From: JBNRMR01 sp050942895
Lineage (GTDB): Bacteria; Bacillota; Clostridia; Christensenellales; UBA1750
NCBI GenBank assembly: GCA_050942895.1
Contig: JBMNOE010000012.1
Location: forward strand, 1 to 64,000
Length of the DNA stretch: 64,000 nt
Reading direction: 5' to 3'
Shown here: positions 53,971-63,200 of the stretch, piece by piece
Position numbering within the stretch: position 1 is the stretch's first letter
Layout of the letters: each line of letters starts with the position of its first letter
The notes under the pieces: generated by a model
Seen by the model: the letters and a program-made list of their open reading frames with translations, nothing else
The model's database searches: none
Told to the model about the DNA's origin: nothing
Position numbers and translations under genes: made by a program

Positions 53971-54522
53971 ATGTACTACGAATTTAATGCGCCAACCGGC
54001 ATAGCTCCAGCCGGTGCAGCTACCGAAATCATAATCCTTGTGTTATTCATAGTGGCGATTCTCAGGGTGGTCATTGTATCCGCCCGCAAAAAGGCGGAGT
54101 TTGACCAGTACCAAAAGACAAAGGAGCAGTATCAAAACCCGGATCTAAAGCCTATAGTCGGTTACCAGCAAAGGGATGGCAAGGCAGCTACGCCATCATC
54201 GCCGCCCAATATGAGCTACACCTTATCCCAAAGAGCGCCGAAGCCTTTTGTGGCCGGCTTCACCGAAAGACGAGAAGGCACAGGCGATGCCCCTGGCTTG
54301 AAAGCGGCCGCAAGCGCAGATTCCCACGGGCAGATAAGGCAACCCAGGGAGCCCAAACACGGCAAAACCACCGATATCGACAATGCCTACTCGATAAAGG
54401 CTCGGCATGGAAGTCATTTAAATCTGAACCCCGCTTCTTTAAGGAAGGTTATAATTGCCAAGGAACTGCTTGACAGGCCTGTTTCAATGCGTGAAAAGCG
54501 GGGCTGCAAAGTAGCAAGATGA
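53971..54522 (+). CDS. Single-pass membrane protein of the NfeD-FloA operon
   Basis: GGAGGTGAAAA precedes the ATG. One membrane helix (EIIILVLFIVAILRVVIVSA) is followed by a cytoplasmic tail of 140 residues that is Lys/Pro-rich and disordered, ending with a helix LRKVIIAKELLDRPVSMREK. The position is that of yqfB in Bacillus, but the sequence is longer and not clearly related. Its stop overlaps the LytTR regulator start, so the two are coupled. Confidence 0.7.
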   Translation: MYYEFNAPTGIAPAGAATEIIILVLFIVAILRVVIVSARKKAEFDQYQKTKEQYQNPDLKPIVGYQQRDGKAATPSSPPNMSYTLSQRAPKPFVAGFTERREGTGDAPGLKAAASADSHGQIRQPREPKHGKTTDIDNAYSIKARHGSHLNLNPASLRKVIIAKELLDRPVSMREKRGCKVAR

Positions 54523-55286
54523 ATAGCCCCATAGAATTAAAAGTGATGATATGCGATGACATCAATGAGATACGCCAGGTGCTAAAGCTGATGGTGGAAT
54601 CGCAGGAAGGCTTTAATGTGTGCTCCATGGCTTCAAACGGAAACGAAGCCATGGAGCTCTTCACCGCCACAAAGCCCGACGTGGTTTTGCTGGACGTTGA
54701 CATGCCTGAAAAGTCCGGAATTGATGTGGCGCGCTTTATCCACGATATCGACCCCCGGGTGCATATCATATTCGCCACAGCCCATTCCGGCTTTATGGAC
54801 AAAGCCTTTGATGTCTACGCCTTTGACTACTGGATAAAGCCCTTTCGAAAGGAACGGGTTATTTCAACTTTGAGGAAAATCCGCGACTTGCGTCAGCGTC
54901 TTTCACAGGCGCCCGCAGCGCCGAGCCCTTCGCAGGCAGTCTCCATTGAAAAGCCTGACATATCGCGGCTAATCATAAAAAAGAAGGATGCCGTGCTGTT
55001 CATAAATACCGGAGATATTGTACTGATCCGAAGGGAGGACCGCTCCACTGTTATTTACACCGCAAATGAAACACATAAGACCTCCGACTCGTTATCTTCA
55101 GTAGAGCGAAGGCTCAACCCCAAACACTTTTTTAGGAGCCATAAGTCATATATCATAAATCTGGCATATATTGACAGCATAACGCCTTATGGCAGGTGGA
55201 CATATGCGATAAAGCTAAAGGGTATAAGGGAGGATGCGTTGATTACATCCGACAAGCTGGATGAATTAAAGCGACGTTTCGACTGA
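54519..55286 (+). CDS. LytTR-type response regulator
   Basis: The receiver domain (residues 8-125) has the acidic pair MICDDINEIR, the phospho-acceptor Asp in DVVLLDVDMPEKSG, the Thr/Lys of HIIFATAHSG and KPFRKERVI. The LytTR DNA-binding domain (about 150-250) includes INTGDIVLIRREDRSTVIYT and HFFRSHKSYIINLAYIDSI. No histidine kinase is next to it; it is coupled to the NfeD-FloA operon by an ATGA overlap, which may link it to membrane state. The 255-residue length is normal. Confidence 0.9.
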   Translation: MNSPIELKVMICDDINEIRQVLKLMVESQEGFNVCSMASNGNEAMELFTATKPDVVLLDVDMPEKSGIDVARFIHDIDPRVHIIFATAHSGFMDKAFDVYAFDYWIKPFRKERVISTLRKIRDLRQRLSQAPAAPSPSQAVSIEKPDISRLIIKKKDAVLFINTGDIVLIRREDRSTVIYTANETHKTSDSLSSVERRLNPKHFFRSHKSYIINLAYIDSITPYGRWTYAIKLKGIREDALITSDKLDELKRRFD

Positions 55287-55354
55287 AAAACCCATGTGTT
55301 CACAAAATATTAACAAGATATGCGACTTTTTTAAGAAATTCCTCGGAGAAAGTG

Positions 55355-55383
55355 TTGCATAAAACCTATAAGTATGGTATAGT
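55355..55383 (+). promoter_or_regulatory. Strong promoter of a candidate small RNA
   Basis: TTGCAT (55355-55360), a 17-nt spacer with TATGG before the -10, and TATAGT (55378-55383). No open frame of note follows before the terminator at 55499. Confidence 0.7.
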
Positions 55384-55389
55384 AACCAT

Positions 55390-55530
55390 GGAGGTATGTT
55401 CCAGCCAAGCTAATTGACTCCAATCCTTCTCACACTTTAATATCCAACCGAAATACGCCTATCTCAAAAACATTTTTTTAGCAGGCGGGACAATACCGGA
55501 GCCACCCCCAATGGGGTGGCTCATTTATTT
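55390..55530 (+). ncRNA. Candidate small RNA of about 140 nt
   Basis: A good promoter and a strong terminator bracket 140 nt without a plausible gene; the only short frame is 8 codons from the ATG at 55388. It is not similar by eye to tmRNA, SRP RNA or RNase P RNA. A trans-acting sRNA or a leader of the ABC gene are the options; the intervening terminator favours the former. Confidence 0.5.
55499..55530 (+). terminator. Terminator of the candidate small RNA
   Basis: GAGCCACCCC (55499-55508) pairs perfectly with GGGGTGGCTC (55513-55522), followed by ATTTATTTT. Confidence 0.88.
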
Positions 55531-55611
55531 TGCATATCTGCCGTTCGCTGCCAAAAGCGAAAAATCACAAAAGATATTTTAAGATATTATAAAATATCCG
55601 AATAACAAAAG

Positions 55612-55640
55612 CCCTCCTTGGAATAATTCTTTTAGGAGGG
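55612..55640 (+). promoter_or_regulatory. Hairpin that can hide the ribosome binding site of the ABC gene
   Basis: CCCTCCT (55612-55618) is complementary to AGGAGGG (55634-55640), which is the ribosome binding site 8 nt before ATG 55648. The T-rich TTGTTTT after it would also let the hairpin act as a weak terminator. Confidence 0.55.
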
Positions 55641-55647
55641 TTGTTTT

Positions 55648-56307
55648 ATGATTGAGGCAAAAAACTTGACAAAGCGCTATGATATGGGCAGCCACCCGGT
55701 GTTCGCGCTAAAAAACGCCGACATAGAGGTGGAAAAAGGCGAATTCATCGCCGTGACAGGGCCTTCCGGAAGCGGCAAGTCCACCTTTTTGAACATAATC
55801 GGCTGCCTGGACAGGCCCACAGCCGGCCGCTATTTCCTAAACGGCATAGACACCGGCATCCTCTCCCCGGACAGCCTTTCCCGGCTGAGAAACAGCAATA
55901 TCGGCTTTATTTTTCAGGGCTTTAATCTGCTGGCCCGGCTGACCGCCCTTGAAAATGTCCAGCTTCCACTGGTCTACAGGGGCGTTCCCAAAAGGCAGCG
56001 CCACGAGATGGCAATGGATGCCCTGAGCAGCGTGGGGCTTGCCGACCGCTGCGACCACCTGCCCAGCCAGCTTTCCGGGGGGCAGCAGCAGCGTGTGGCC
56101 ATCGCCAGAGCAATATCGGGAAATCCTCCCCTGCTGCTGGCTGACGAGCCAACCGGCAACCTGGACAGCAAGTCCGGCGAGACGGTGCTCTCCCTTATTC
56201 GCGAGATCCATGATAAGGGCGCCACCATTTTGCTGATAACCCACGACCCCGCCATCGCCCTAATAGCAAAGCGGCAGGTGGTAATCCGCGATGGTGTGCT
56301 GCAATAG
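55648..56307 (+). CDS. MacB/LolD-type ABC transporter ATPase without adjacent permease
   Basis: A 219-residue ATPase: Walker A VTGPSGSGKSTFLNIIG, Q-loop IGFIFQGFNLLARLTALENV, signature LSGGQQQRVAIARAI, Walker B PLLLADEPTGNLDS, switch His in LLITHDP. This subfamily normally serves FtsX-like permeases for peptide or lipoprotein export, encoded next to it. No permease is found on either side, so the partner must be elsewhere. Translation may be limited by the hairpin over its ribosome binding site. Confidence 0.92.
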   Translation: MIEAKNLTKRYDMGSHPVFALKNADIEVEKGEFIAVTGPSGSGKSTFLNIIGCLDRPTAGRYFLNGIDTGILSPDSLSRLRNSNIGFIFQGFNLLARLTALENVQLPLVYRGVPKRQRHEMAMDALSSVGLADRCDHLPSQLSGGQQQRVAIARAISGNPPLLLADEPTGNLDSKSGETVLSLIREIHDKGATILLITHDPAIALIAKRQVVIRDGVLQ

Positions 56308-56336
56308 GCCGTTCCCTTTCCCTTTTTCATCCTTTT

Positions 56337-58154
56337 TTACCCTTTATCTTCTTCCGTGGCTTCAAACTCATGGGCTAAAATTTGCAGGGGCAGCGAAAAT
56401 CTGGCCTTGTCCTTTCTGAACTGGGATACATATTCCGGATTTTTGCTAAGCCTGTCCTCATCAAGATAACCATGGGCTTCGAAAGAGGGGCCTTTTATCT
56501 GTATAACGCAAACGGCGATGTTTGAACAGTGATCGGAAACCCTTTCAAAATCCGACAGTAAATCTGAAAATATAAAGCCCTGCTCTATGGTGCAAAGGCC
56601 ATGTTGAAGCCTTGTAATATGGCGCGACTTAAGCTCTCTGCCCAGCTCGTCGATGACCTGTTCCAGCGGCTCCACCTTTGCCGCCAAGTATCCATCATCA
56701 TGCACAAAGGCCTCATTGGTGAAATGCAGTATTTCCTCCAAGGCGGAGCATATAACCGCCAGCTCGCTTTGCGCCGCCCTTGAAAAACTGATACCCTTGG
56801 CCTGCATCTCCCTTGCGGATGCCAGTATGTTAACCGCATGATCGCCTATGCGCTCAAAGTCGCTGATTGTAAGCAGCATCTTTGATGTCTCGCGGCTGTC
56901 CTCGGCGGTCAACTCGCTGCTCAGCTTCACCAAGAAATTGCTCAGGCTGTCCTCATATCTATCCAGCCTGTCCTCGCTTTTCAAAATCAGCTCAGCCTTT
57001 TTTTCATCGTAGGCACTTATCATCTCAATGGATAAAAGCAGGGTTTCCTTTGCCAGAGCCGCCATTTTGTTGGCCGCCTTCCTGCACTCGGCGATTGAAA
57101 ACGCAGACGACATCAAAAGGCTTTCATCTATTTGAGCTTCCTCCTCAGGCTCTGTTTGGGCCCCGCCTTCAGCCTTCTTCACGCGCAATTGCAAAAATCT
57201 TTCCAGAGGAACTTTCAGCAAAGTGAGCGAAGATAAAGTAACGGCGGCTACCCCGCTATAGATAAGGGCCACCCCTGCAGGCCCTGCGCTCTCCCCTGCG
57301 GGCGGAAAGCCCAAAATAGCCCCCAGGCCGTAATAAAGGACAAGGCATAAGGCTGCGCCGGTCATATTCGCCCAAAACTGAACCGCCGCAACCCCTGCCA
57401 TGTTTTTTGCCTTGCGGCATGATCTCCTGCTTATTATCAGCGAGACAATGCCCACCCCCGCGCTCTGGCCGATAACAACCGGCACAATCGCGGAAAGGCT
57501 GATTGCACCCGTCATCGAAAGAGCCTGCAGCAGGGCAAGAGAAGCCGGAAGGCTCTGCAAAAGTCCTGCTGCCAGCGCACCCGCCAATATGCCCGCAAAT
57601 GGGTTTTCCAAAAACCTTATAAGCCCCTCCAGAGCCGCCGACCCCGCAAGGAGGCCGAGGGCGGATATCATCGTTTGCATTCCCTGAAACATGATGGCAA
57701 AGCCCAGCAAAACTCGCCCTTTGTACATCCTCTTCCCGGCATTACCCATCACCAGCATGGCCACGCCCGCCACTGCGATCAGAGGCGTTATAAACTCCGG
57801 CTTTACCAAGCGTACAAGCGCATTTTCGCCGGGAATGCCAAAAAGGCTCAACAGCCATGCCAACGAGCCGGCCGCCAAATTCATGCCCATCACAACGCCG
57901 GCCGCCCGGCCAAAATCGATTATATCACAGCAAACCATACCCGCCAGCATCGCCGTTGCCGATGTCGACGGCCGCAGCGCCATGGTCAACCCCAGCAGCG
58001 GCGCTGTATCCTTCAGCGGGTGGGGCGATCTGCTGCGAAGGTTTCGCTCCAGCCTGCTTCCCGACATCTTCTCCAGCGAGGATCTCACCACGTTCATACC
58101 GAAAAGGAAAAAAGCCATGCCGCCGGCCAGCGAAAGCAAAGAAAATATATCCAC
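56337..58154 (-). CDS. Na/Pi-cotransporter-family protein with PhoU-like tail and altered QSSS motifs
   Basis: The start is GTG 58154 (GGAGG 7 nt upstream; MDIFSLLSLAGGMAFFLFGM). The 605 residues have about eight membrane helices in two repeats, then a PhoU-like helical domain (about 370-605, e.g. TISDFERIGDHAVNILASA). The two substrate loops that usually contain QSSSA read RPSTSAT (first) and LLQSLPAS (second), so the Ser triplets are not intact. Transport of phosphate may be changed or lost. An intact frame argues for a functional, possibly regulatory, protein. Confidence 0.82.
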   Translation of the reverse strand: MDIFSLLSLAGGMAFFLFGMNVVRSSLEKMSGSRLERNLRSRSPHPLKDTAPLLGLTMALRPSTSATAMLAGMVCCDIIDFGRAAGVVMGMNLAAGSLAWLLSLFGIPGENALVRLVKPEFITPLIAVAGVAMLVMGNAGKRMYKGRVLLGFAIMFQGMQTMISALGLLAGSAALEGLIRFLENPFAGILAGALAAGLLQSLPASLALLQALSMTGAISLSAIVPVVIGQSAGVGIVSLIISRRSCRKAKNMAGVAAVQFWANMTGAALCLVLYYGLGAILGFPPAGESAGPAGVALIYSGVAAVTLSSLTLLKVPLERFLQLRVKKAEGGAQTEPEEEAQIDESLLMSSAFSIAECRKAANKMAALAKETLLLSIEMISAYDEKKAELILKSEDRLDRYEDSLSNFLVKLSSELTAEDSRETSKMLLTISDFERIGDHAVNILASAREMQAKGISFSRAAQSELAVICSALEEILHFTNEAFVHDDGYLAAKVEPLEQVIDELGRELKSRHITRLQHGLCTIEQGFIFSDLLSDFERVSDHCSNIAVCVIQIKGPSFEAHGYLDEDRLSKNPEYVSQFRKDKARFSLPLQILAHEFEATEEDKG

Positions 58155-58380
58155 GATAATGCCTCCAAATGATTTCACTCATATCATAAGCCGTCCTTGT
58201 AAAGGTTGTGTAATGAAATGCGCCAATCTGCCATCATTATGTGCAAAAGTCCGTAACAAAAAGCGGCGGGGTGAAATATTATGTATTGATATAGCCGCCA
58301 AGGCAAGGCCCGGCTTTTGCTTCGCCTTGCGCCGCCGGACAGCAATTATTTGCAGCAATTATAATCAAGGAGATGCAGCC

Positions 58381-59223
58381 ATGCCAGAAAAAAACGAAAT
58401 ATTAAAACGTACATATTGGGAGACGCTGGGCAGCGGACTAAAAAGCGAAACCACCAGTGAAAAACGGCTAAAAACCCTCGGCGGCATGATGGGCACCCTG
58501 CCCGCCATGGATCGCTCGCAGGCAGTGTGCCCCGAGGGCTTTTTTCAGCATGTGATCCGCCAGGGGGAATCGCTGATCATAATCGCCCAGCGGTACAACA
58601 TAAGCCTCACTGAATTGATGAGCTATAATCCCAACATCAACCCCTACTTTTACACCACCGGACAGGTATTGTGCATTCCCGCCGCCGGCGCATCCACCTG
58701 CCCCAATGGCACCCTTTACGCCATCAGGGAAGGCGATACACTCTACTCCATCGCGGGCCTTTACGGCACCACCGCCCAAGACCTGCAGGATGCCAACTCC
58801 TGGCTGGACCCGCTGAACATTATCCCTGGGCAGGTCATCTGCGTGCCGGGGGCCAGACCCAGCCAGACTTGCCCTGATGGCGAAGAACCATATGTGTTCA
58901 ACGAGTCCGATAGCCTTGTGAGCGTTTTGCGCCAGAACAGCATCAGCTATGGAGCCCTTCAGGAGAGCAATCCCAATCTGAATTTGGCTGAACTTGCGCC
59001 GGGAACACTGCTGTGCATACCGCCTTCCGGCAGCCGAGGCGCATGCAACTGCACGCTGGAAGGCCTGGCATACCGCATGGGCAGCGATGAAAACCTCACC
59101 ACGCTCGCCGATAGAATCGGCATCAGCGAAGAACTATTTGTGATCTCAAACCCGATGCTCACCCCGTCCGATTTTGTAAGCGGACAGATAGTCTGCATCC
59201 CCTTCGCCGTGGAAGATCAATAA
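58381..59223 (+). CDS. Protein with four LysM repeats
   Basis: The start is ATG 58381 with AAGGAG upstream; longer frames to the left only reflect the antisense of the Na/Pi gene. LysM units begin HVIRQGESLIIIAQRYNISL, YAIREGDTLYSIAGLYGTTA, YVFNESDSLVSVLRQNSISY and YRMGSDENLTTLADRIGISE, each closed by a GQVICIP-like strand; the last two are degenerate. No signal peptide is seen, so a spore-coat or cytoplasmic-mother-cell role, as for SafA/SpoVID-like LysM proteins, is more likely than secretion. 280 residues. Confidence 0.85.
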   Translation: MPEKNEILKRTYWETLGSGLKSETTSEKRLKTLGGMMGTLPAMDRSQAVCPEGFFQHVIRQGESLIIIAQRYNISLTELMSYNPNINPYFYTTGQVLCIPAAGASTCPNGTLYAIREGDTLYSIAGLYGTTAQDLQDANSWLDPLNIIPGQVICVPGARPSQTCPDGEEPYVFNESDSLVSVLRQNSISYGALQESNPNLNLAELAPGTLLCIPPSGSRGACNCTLEGLAYRMGSDENLTTLADRIGISEELFVISNPMLTPSDFVSGQIVCIPFAVEDQ

Positions 59224-59278
59224 TTTTCAATTAATTTCTTCAGTCAATTCCTTCAATTTTTAATAATATGTTTGCGCA

Positions 59279-59316
59279 AAAGGCCGAGGTTTAACTTCCC
59301 CGGCCTTTCACTTTTT
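59279..59316 (+). terminator. Terminator of the LysM gene
   Basis: AAAGGCCG (59279-59286) pairs with CGGCCTTT (59301-59308), followed by CACTTTTTT. Confidence 0.85.
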
Positions 59317-59434
59317 TACTTTCTGTCGGATTGCATTAAAAACTTGCTCCCCCGCGCCGCATATGTCATAATAAATTAGCTCCAGGGGATCGGAAGCATA
59401 TCATAAGCTGCTTTCGAATCCAGCCGCGATAAAT

Positions 59435-59776
59435 ATGCATAGCAAGGTTTCTGAAAGCTTGCAGGGGTTGGCTGCTTCATTTATGTATTGCAGATTTTGG
59501 GGAAAGGGATATGCCACCGAGGCCATGCGCGAAGCGCTCCGCTTTGCCTTTTTTGGAAACGGTGTATACCGGATCGAAGCGGGATGTCTTAAGGAAAACA
59601 TCGCTTCTGAGCGCGTTATGCAAAAGTGCGGATTGATTAAGGAGGGCGAGTACAAGGAGTATTAGTGGCATTAAGGCAGGCTGAAAGACTGCGTTCTATA
59701 TAGATTGCTTCGCTCGGAATGGCTTGAGAGCCGCCATGACGATGCCGCGCAGAAGGAGGATCCTAACGATGGCTGA
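59435..59776 (+). pseudogene. GNAT acetyltransferase, C-terminal half with two in-frame stops
   Basis: In one frame the sequence reads MYCRFWGKGYATEAMREALR, VYRIEAGCLKENIASERVMQ, KCGLIKEGEYKEY, TAG, WH, TAA, GRLKDCVLYRLLRSEW. The stops replace a Tyr and a Lys expected in RimJ-like proteins (EYYWHKGRLKD). The N-terminal half with the first strands is missing. The frame ends at 59776, overlapping the start of the next gene. Confidence 0.8.
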
Positions 59777-60275
59777 GAAACGCATATATCTAATAGCGCA
59801 ATTGGACAGGGCTTCTAACGAAAAGCTGGCCGGTATTTACAGCAAGCTTCTTAAAATCGGCCTTATTGGAGAACAAACAAAGAAGATACCGTATCATTTC
59901 ACGCTGGGCAGCTTTTCCTTTGAGGATGAAGCGCAGGTATTGGAGCGTGCGCAATCCGTTTGCGGGAAGACAAAAGCCTTTGATATCAGCATAAGCCATA
60001 TCGGCCTGTTTGCGCCAAAAGTCCTGTTTCTGGCGCCCTCGGTCAACACCGAGCTGCTCTGCCTGAAAAGCGATCTTATCCCGGGCGAGCGCCTTCGCGG
60101 CTGCCATAATTGGGTCGCCCACGCCACCATTCTCATCGACACCCCCGTCAACATACAAAAAGCCCTTTCCGTTGTTTCCCAGTCTTTTACGCCCTTTGCC
60201 GCCAAGGTGGAAAGCGTCGGCGTGCTTGAGCTTCCTCCTCTGAAATATATTGCCGAATATAGTTTATCCACTTAA
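59769..60275 (+). CDS. 2H phosphoesterase (2'-5' RNA ligase-like)
   Basis: GAAGGAGG precedes ATG 59769. The 168-residue protein has the two HxT/S motifs of the 2H superfamily: PYHFTLGSF and VAHATILID, about 70 residues apart, in a bilobal layout (KRIYLIAQLDRASNEKL at the start). Members cleave 2',3'-cyclic phosphates or similar bonds; the substrate is unknown. It starts inside the tail of the dead GNAT gene and converges with the helicase gene. Confidence 0.85.
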   Translation: MAEKRIYLIAQLDRASNEKLAGIYSKLLKIGLIGEQTKKIPYHFTLGSFSFEDEAQVLERAQSVCGKTKAFDISISHIGLFAPKVLFLAPSVNTELLCLKSDLIPGERLRGCHNWVAHATILIDTPVNIQKALSVVSQSFTPFAAKVESVGVLELPPLKYIAEYSLST

Positions 60276-60290
60276 CTTCTGTTGCTTTGC

Positions 60291-63200
60291 TTAAATAAAG
60301 CTCTTCCGCCAGAGCACATAGTCCAGCATCTGCTTCGTGAAGCCCGCCATTCCAAGGGCTTTTTCCGCTTTTTCAGAATATGTCTTGACGGTTATCCTGT
60401 CCGTATCGGGGAATATCCTTTTCTGCTGGAAAGCAAGTGCGAACTCCTTAAGCGCTTCTTCCATTACCTTTGGGTCATAGCAAAGCTCCCTGAAAACCGA
60501 GCCCTGCCTTTCCATCACCGCCACGGGAGCGCCCTCTTTTATCGCCACCGATGTTGACGGCAGGCAGATGAAGCTCTTTCCCTCTGAATGGGGAATGATC
60601 CTCCCCCAGGGCTGGAAGGGATCCGCCGCCGACAGCCAGATAAGCTCCTCCCGGGGGCGCTCCAGAGCCAAAACAACGCCGTCATAATCCTGCGCGCGTA
60701 TGAACTGCGCCCCCGAAAGGCCCTTTACAAAATAACCCCTGCGAACTCTGCCTGTATATTCCCATCTGCGAAGTATTTCCAAGGCCGACGGCCAGCGAAG
60801 CTCGCCGCAGCTTTCCCTGCATAAAATGCCATATCGTTCAAACGCTCTTTCGATTTCATCCTCCTGGTTTTCAGGCAGGAGGGGGCGGCAAAGCTCCCAG
60901 CGCCCGGCCATGGCGGCCATGACCCGTGAGCGCGCCCGCGCTCTGGGCGTGTGAAGCTTCAGCTTTTCCTTCATAAGGAGCTGGCGCACGGGCTGAAAGC
61001 TGTCGGCATGGGCGATGCCTTTTTCCGCCAGGGAAAGCAATGCATCAAGGGGCGGTCTGCCCGAAATGGAATAGCTCAAAGACTGTGCAAAGCTGGCTCC
61101 CCTTTGCCCAAGAGCATCTGCGATGGCTTTTTCATCGCCGGAAAGCCCCTCCGCCCCCGGCGGGATCAACGCCCAGTCAATTTGCCCCTGGCTGTGAAAG
61201 CTTACTGTGGCCTTCTCGCCGGGGTTTATCCACCAGAATATTTCACCTCGGGACAATAGCTCATCCAGCATGGCAGGACGGTAACCCGAAACCCTTGCCG
61301 GCAACACGAAGCTTTCCCACCAATCAAGGGGCAGGGGCATATCCAGCAAGGATTGCACCGCCTGGGAAAGCTGATCGGAAGCGCCGCCTGCAAACTGCGC
61401 CCTGCCGCAGATAAATGCCGCAAAGCGCTCCGGCGGCTGCGTCTTTGCCTGCTGTCTTCTAAAGAAAACCGTCTCCCTTTGCGCCTTCCCATATAGCTGC
61501 GCGTGGTAATAAAGCCCCTGCGGCTCATGGAAAACCGCCTCTGCGCTTTTGGCAAGGCCCAAAAGTACAGCTTCGCAGATATCCTCAGGCAGAAAATATC
61601 TTTCGGAAAGAGAGCCTTTGTCCTGAGGCCCCCGATATCGCAGGCAGCGCCTTATTATACGGACAAGGGCGTCCTTTCCGCCCGAAAGCGCATCGCCATA
61701 TTGCTCCTCCTGCTCTTTGCAGATCCAAAGGCCCGGCTCAATATAGACAAGCCTGCTTTGCTGTGCAAGATCCTCAAACCATTCATGGGGCGCGTCAATT
61801 TCCCCCGCAACCATGTCTCCCTCGGCCATCAGCAGCGAATGCAGCCTCGCCATGTCCTTCGGTGTGATCCTTCTCTCGCTTACCATTTCAAGCTGCTCTT
61901 TTCCGGGGGCGATCATCTCCATATTTTCAAGGTCCATATCAACCGCCCGGTGAACATTGGAAGTGGTGGGGTAAAAGTCATATATCATGAACATCTCCAC
62001 CTGCCGCCTGAGGGTCAATGACATGGGCGAGGGCTCCGGCAGGCTCATCTCCCGCACCCGTATTTTGCCGGAGCGGATATCCCAAAGCACTTCCTCTATT
62101 GCGGGGATATCCCAATAATCCTCCAGACACTCACGCCTGGTTTCCTCCATCAGCGGATGATCCCTTTGCATCACGGCGTTGTCAAGGGCCTGAGCTCCCC
62201 GAAGTCTTTGCACCCAAAGGGGCTGCCGACCGCCTTTTCGGGCGCCCATCATAAGCGCCCTTGCGGCATTATAGCGAAATGCCATGTTAAACAGCGGCGA
62301 AGAAGGCAGGAGAGCCTCAAGGAGTACCCTTGCGCTCTGAGGGCTTAAGCCCTTCAAAAGACCGAAGGGAAGCCGTCCTTCGCTGCCGTATGGGTATAGC
62401 AATATGCCGTCGTCATCCTCGAAGCAGTATACATCCATGCCCGTGGCTCTTTTTGCCGCCTCCTGCAGGAGCATCGACAGCCCGGCGTTCACCCTCCTGC
62501 CGAATATGGAGTGGATCATCATCTGGCTGCTTCCGGTGTGGTCTGTGAAATGCTCTATAAGTATTGTTTTATCATCGTACATGCAGCCTGCCGCCGATAT
62601 CTGCCTTTCGACGAAGCGTCGGGCGTTTTCCGCTGCGTAATCGTCCATCCGCATGGCCTTAAGGCCGCCCTTCAAATCCCCCGCTTCAGATGCCTGCATC
62701 AACCCCCGCATATATTTACCGAAGGTAAGGCCGGTCTGATAGCTGCGGCCCATTGAATCACCCCTCCAAAAGGGTGGACGCGCCCCTGCGGGGTCGGTCT
62801 GGACAACGGTTACGCTATCCCGGTTTATCTGTGTTATCCTCCATGCAAAAGCGCCAAGAAGGAACTTGTCCCCCACGCGGGATTCGTACACGAACTCCTC
62901 GTCCAGCTCCCCCAGCCTTGTGCCGTCCAGAAGGCGCACAGCGTACCAGCCGCGATCCGGTATGGTTCCCCCGGCAGAAACTGCCAGCATACGGCTGTAA
63001 TTGTCGCCTGCAACGCTTCCGCTTATTCTGTCGTACAGAACCCGCGGCCTGACGGGGTGATCAAGCTCGTGCTCGTAGTCCCCCGCCAACATCCTAAGGA
63101 CTGCCTCCACCTCTTTTTTTGTAATATCCATAAAATTATAGGCGTGGTGGGCCGTTCGTAATATCCCGTCCACCGTAAGAGGCTCAACCGCCGCCATCGA

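Noticed and set aside
57691..58380. Long N-terminal extension of the LysM protein on the plus strand
   Set aside because: It is antisense to the Na/Pi gene; a good ribosome binding site and the usual protein start are at 58381.
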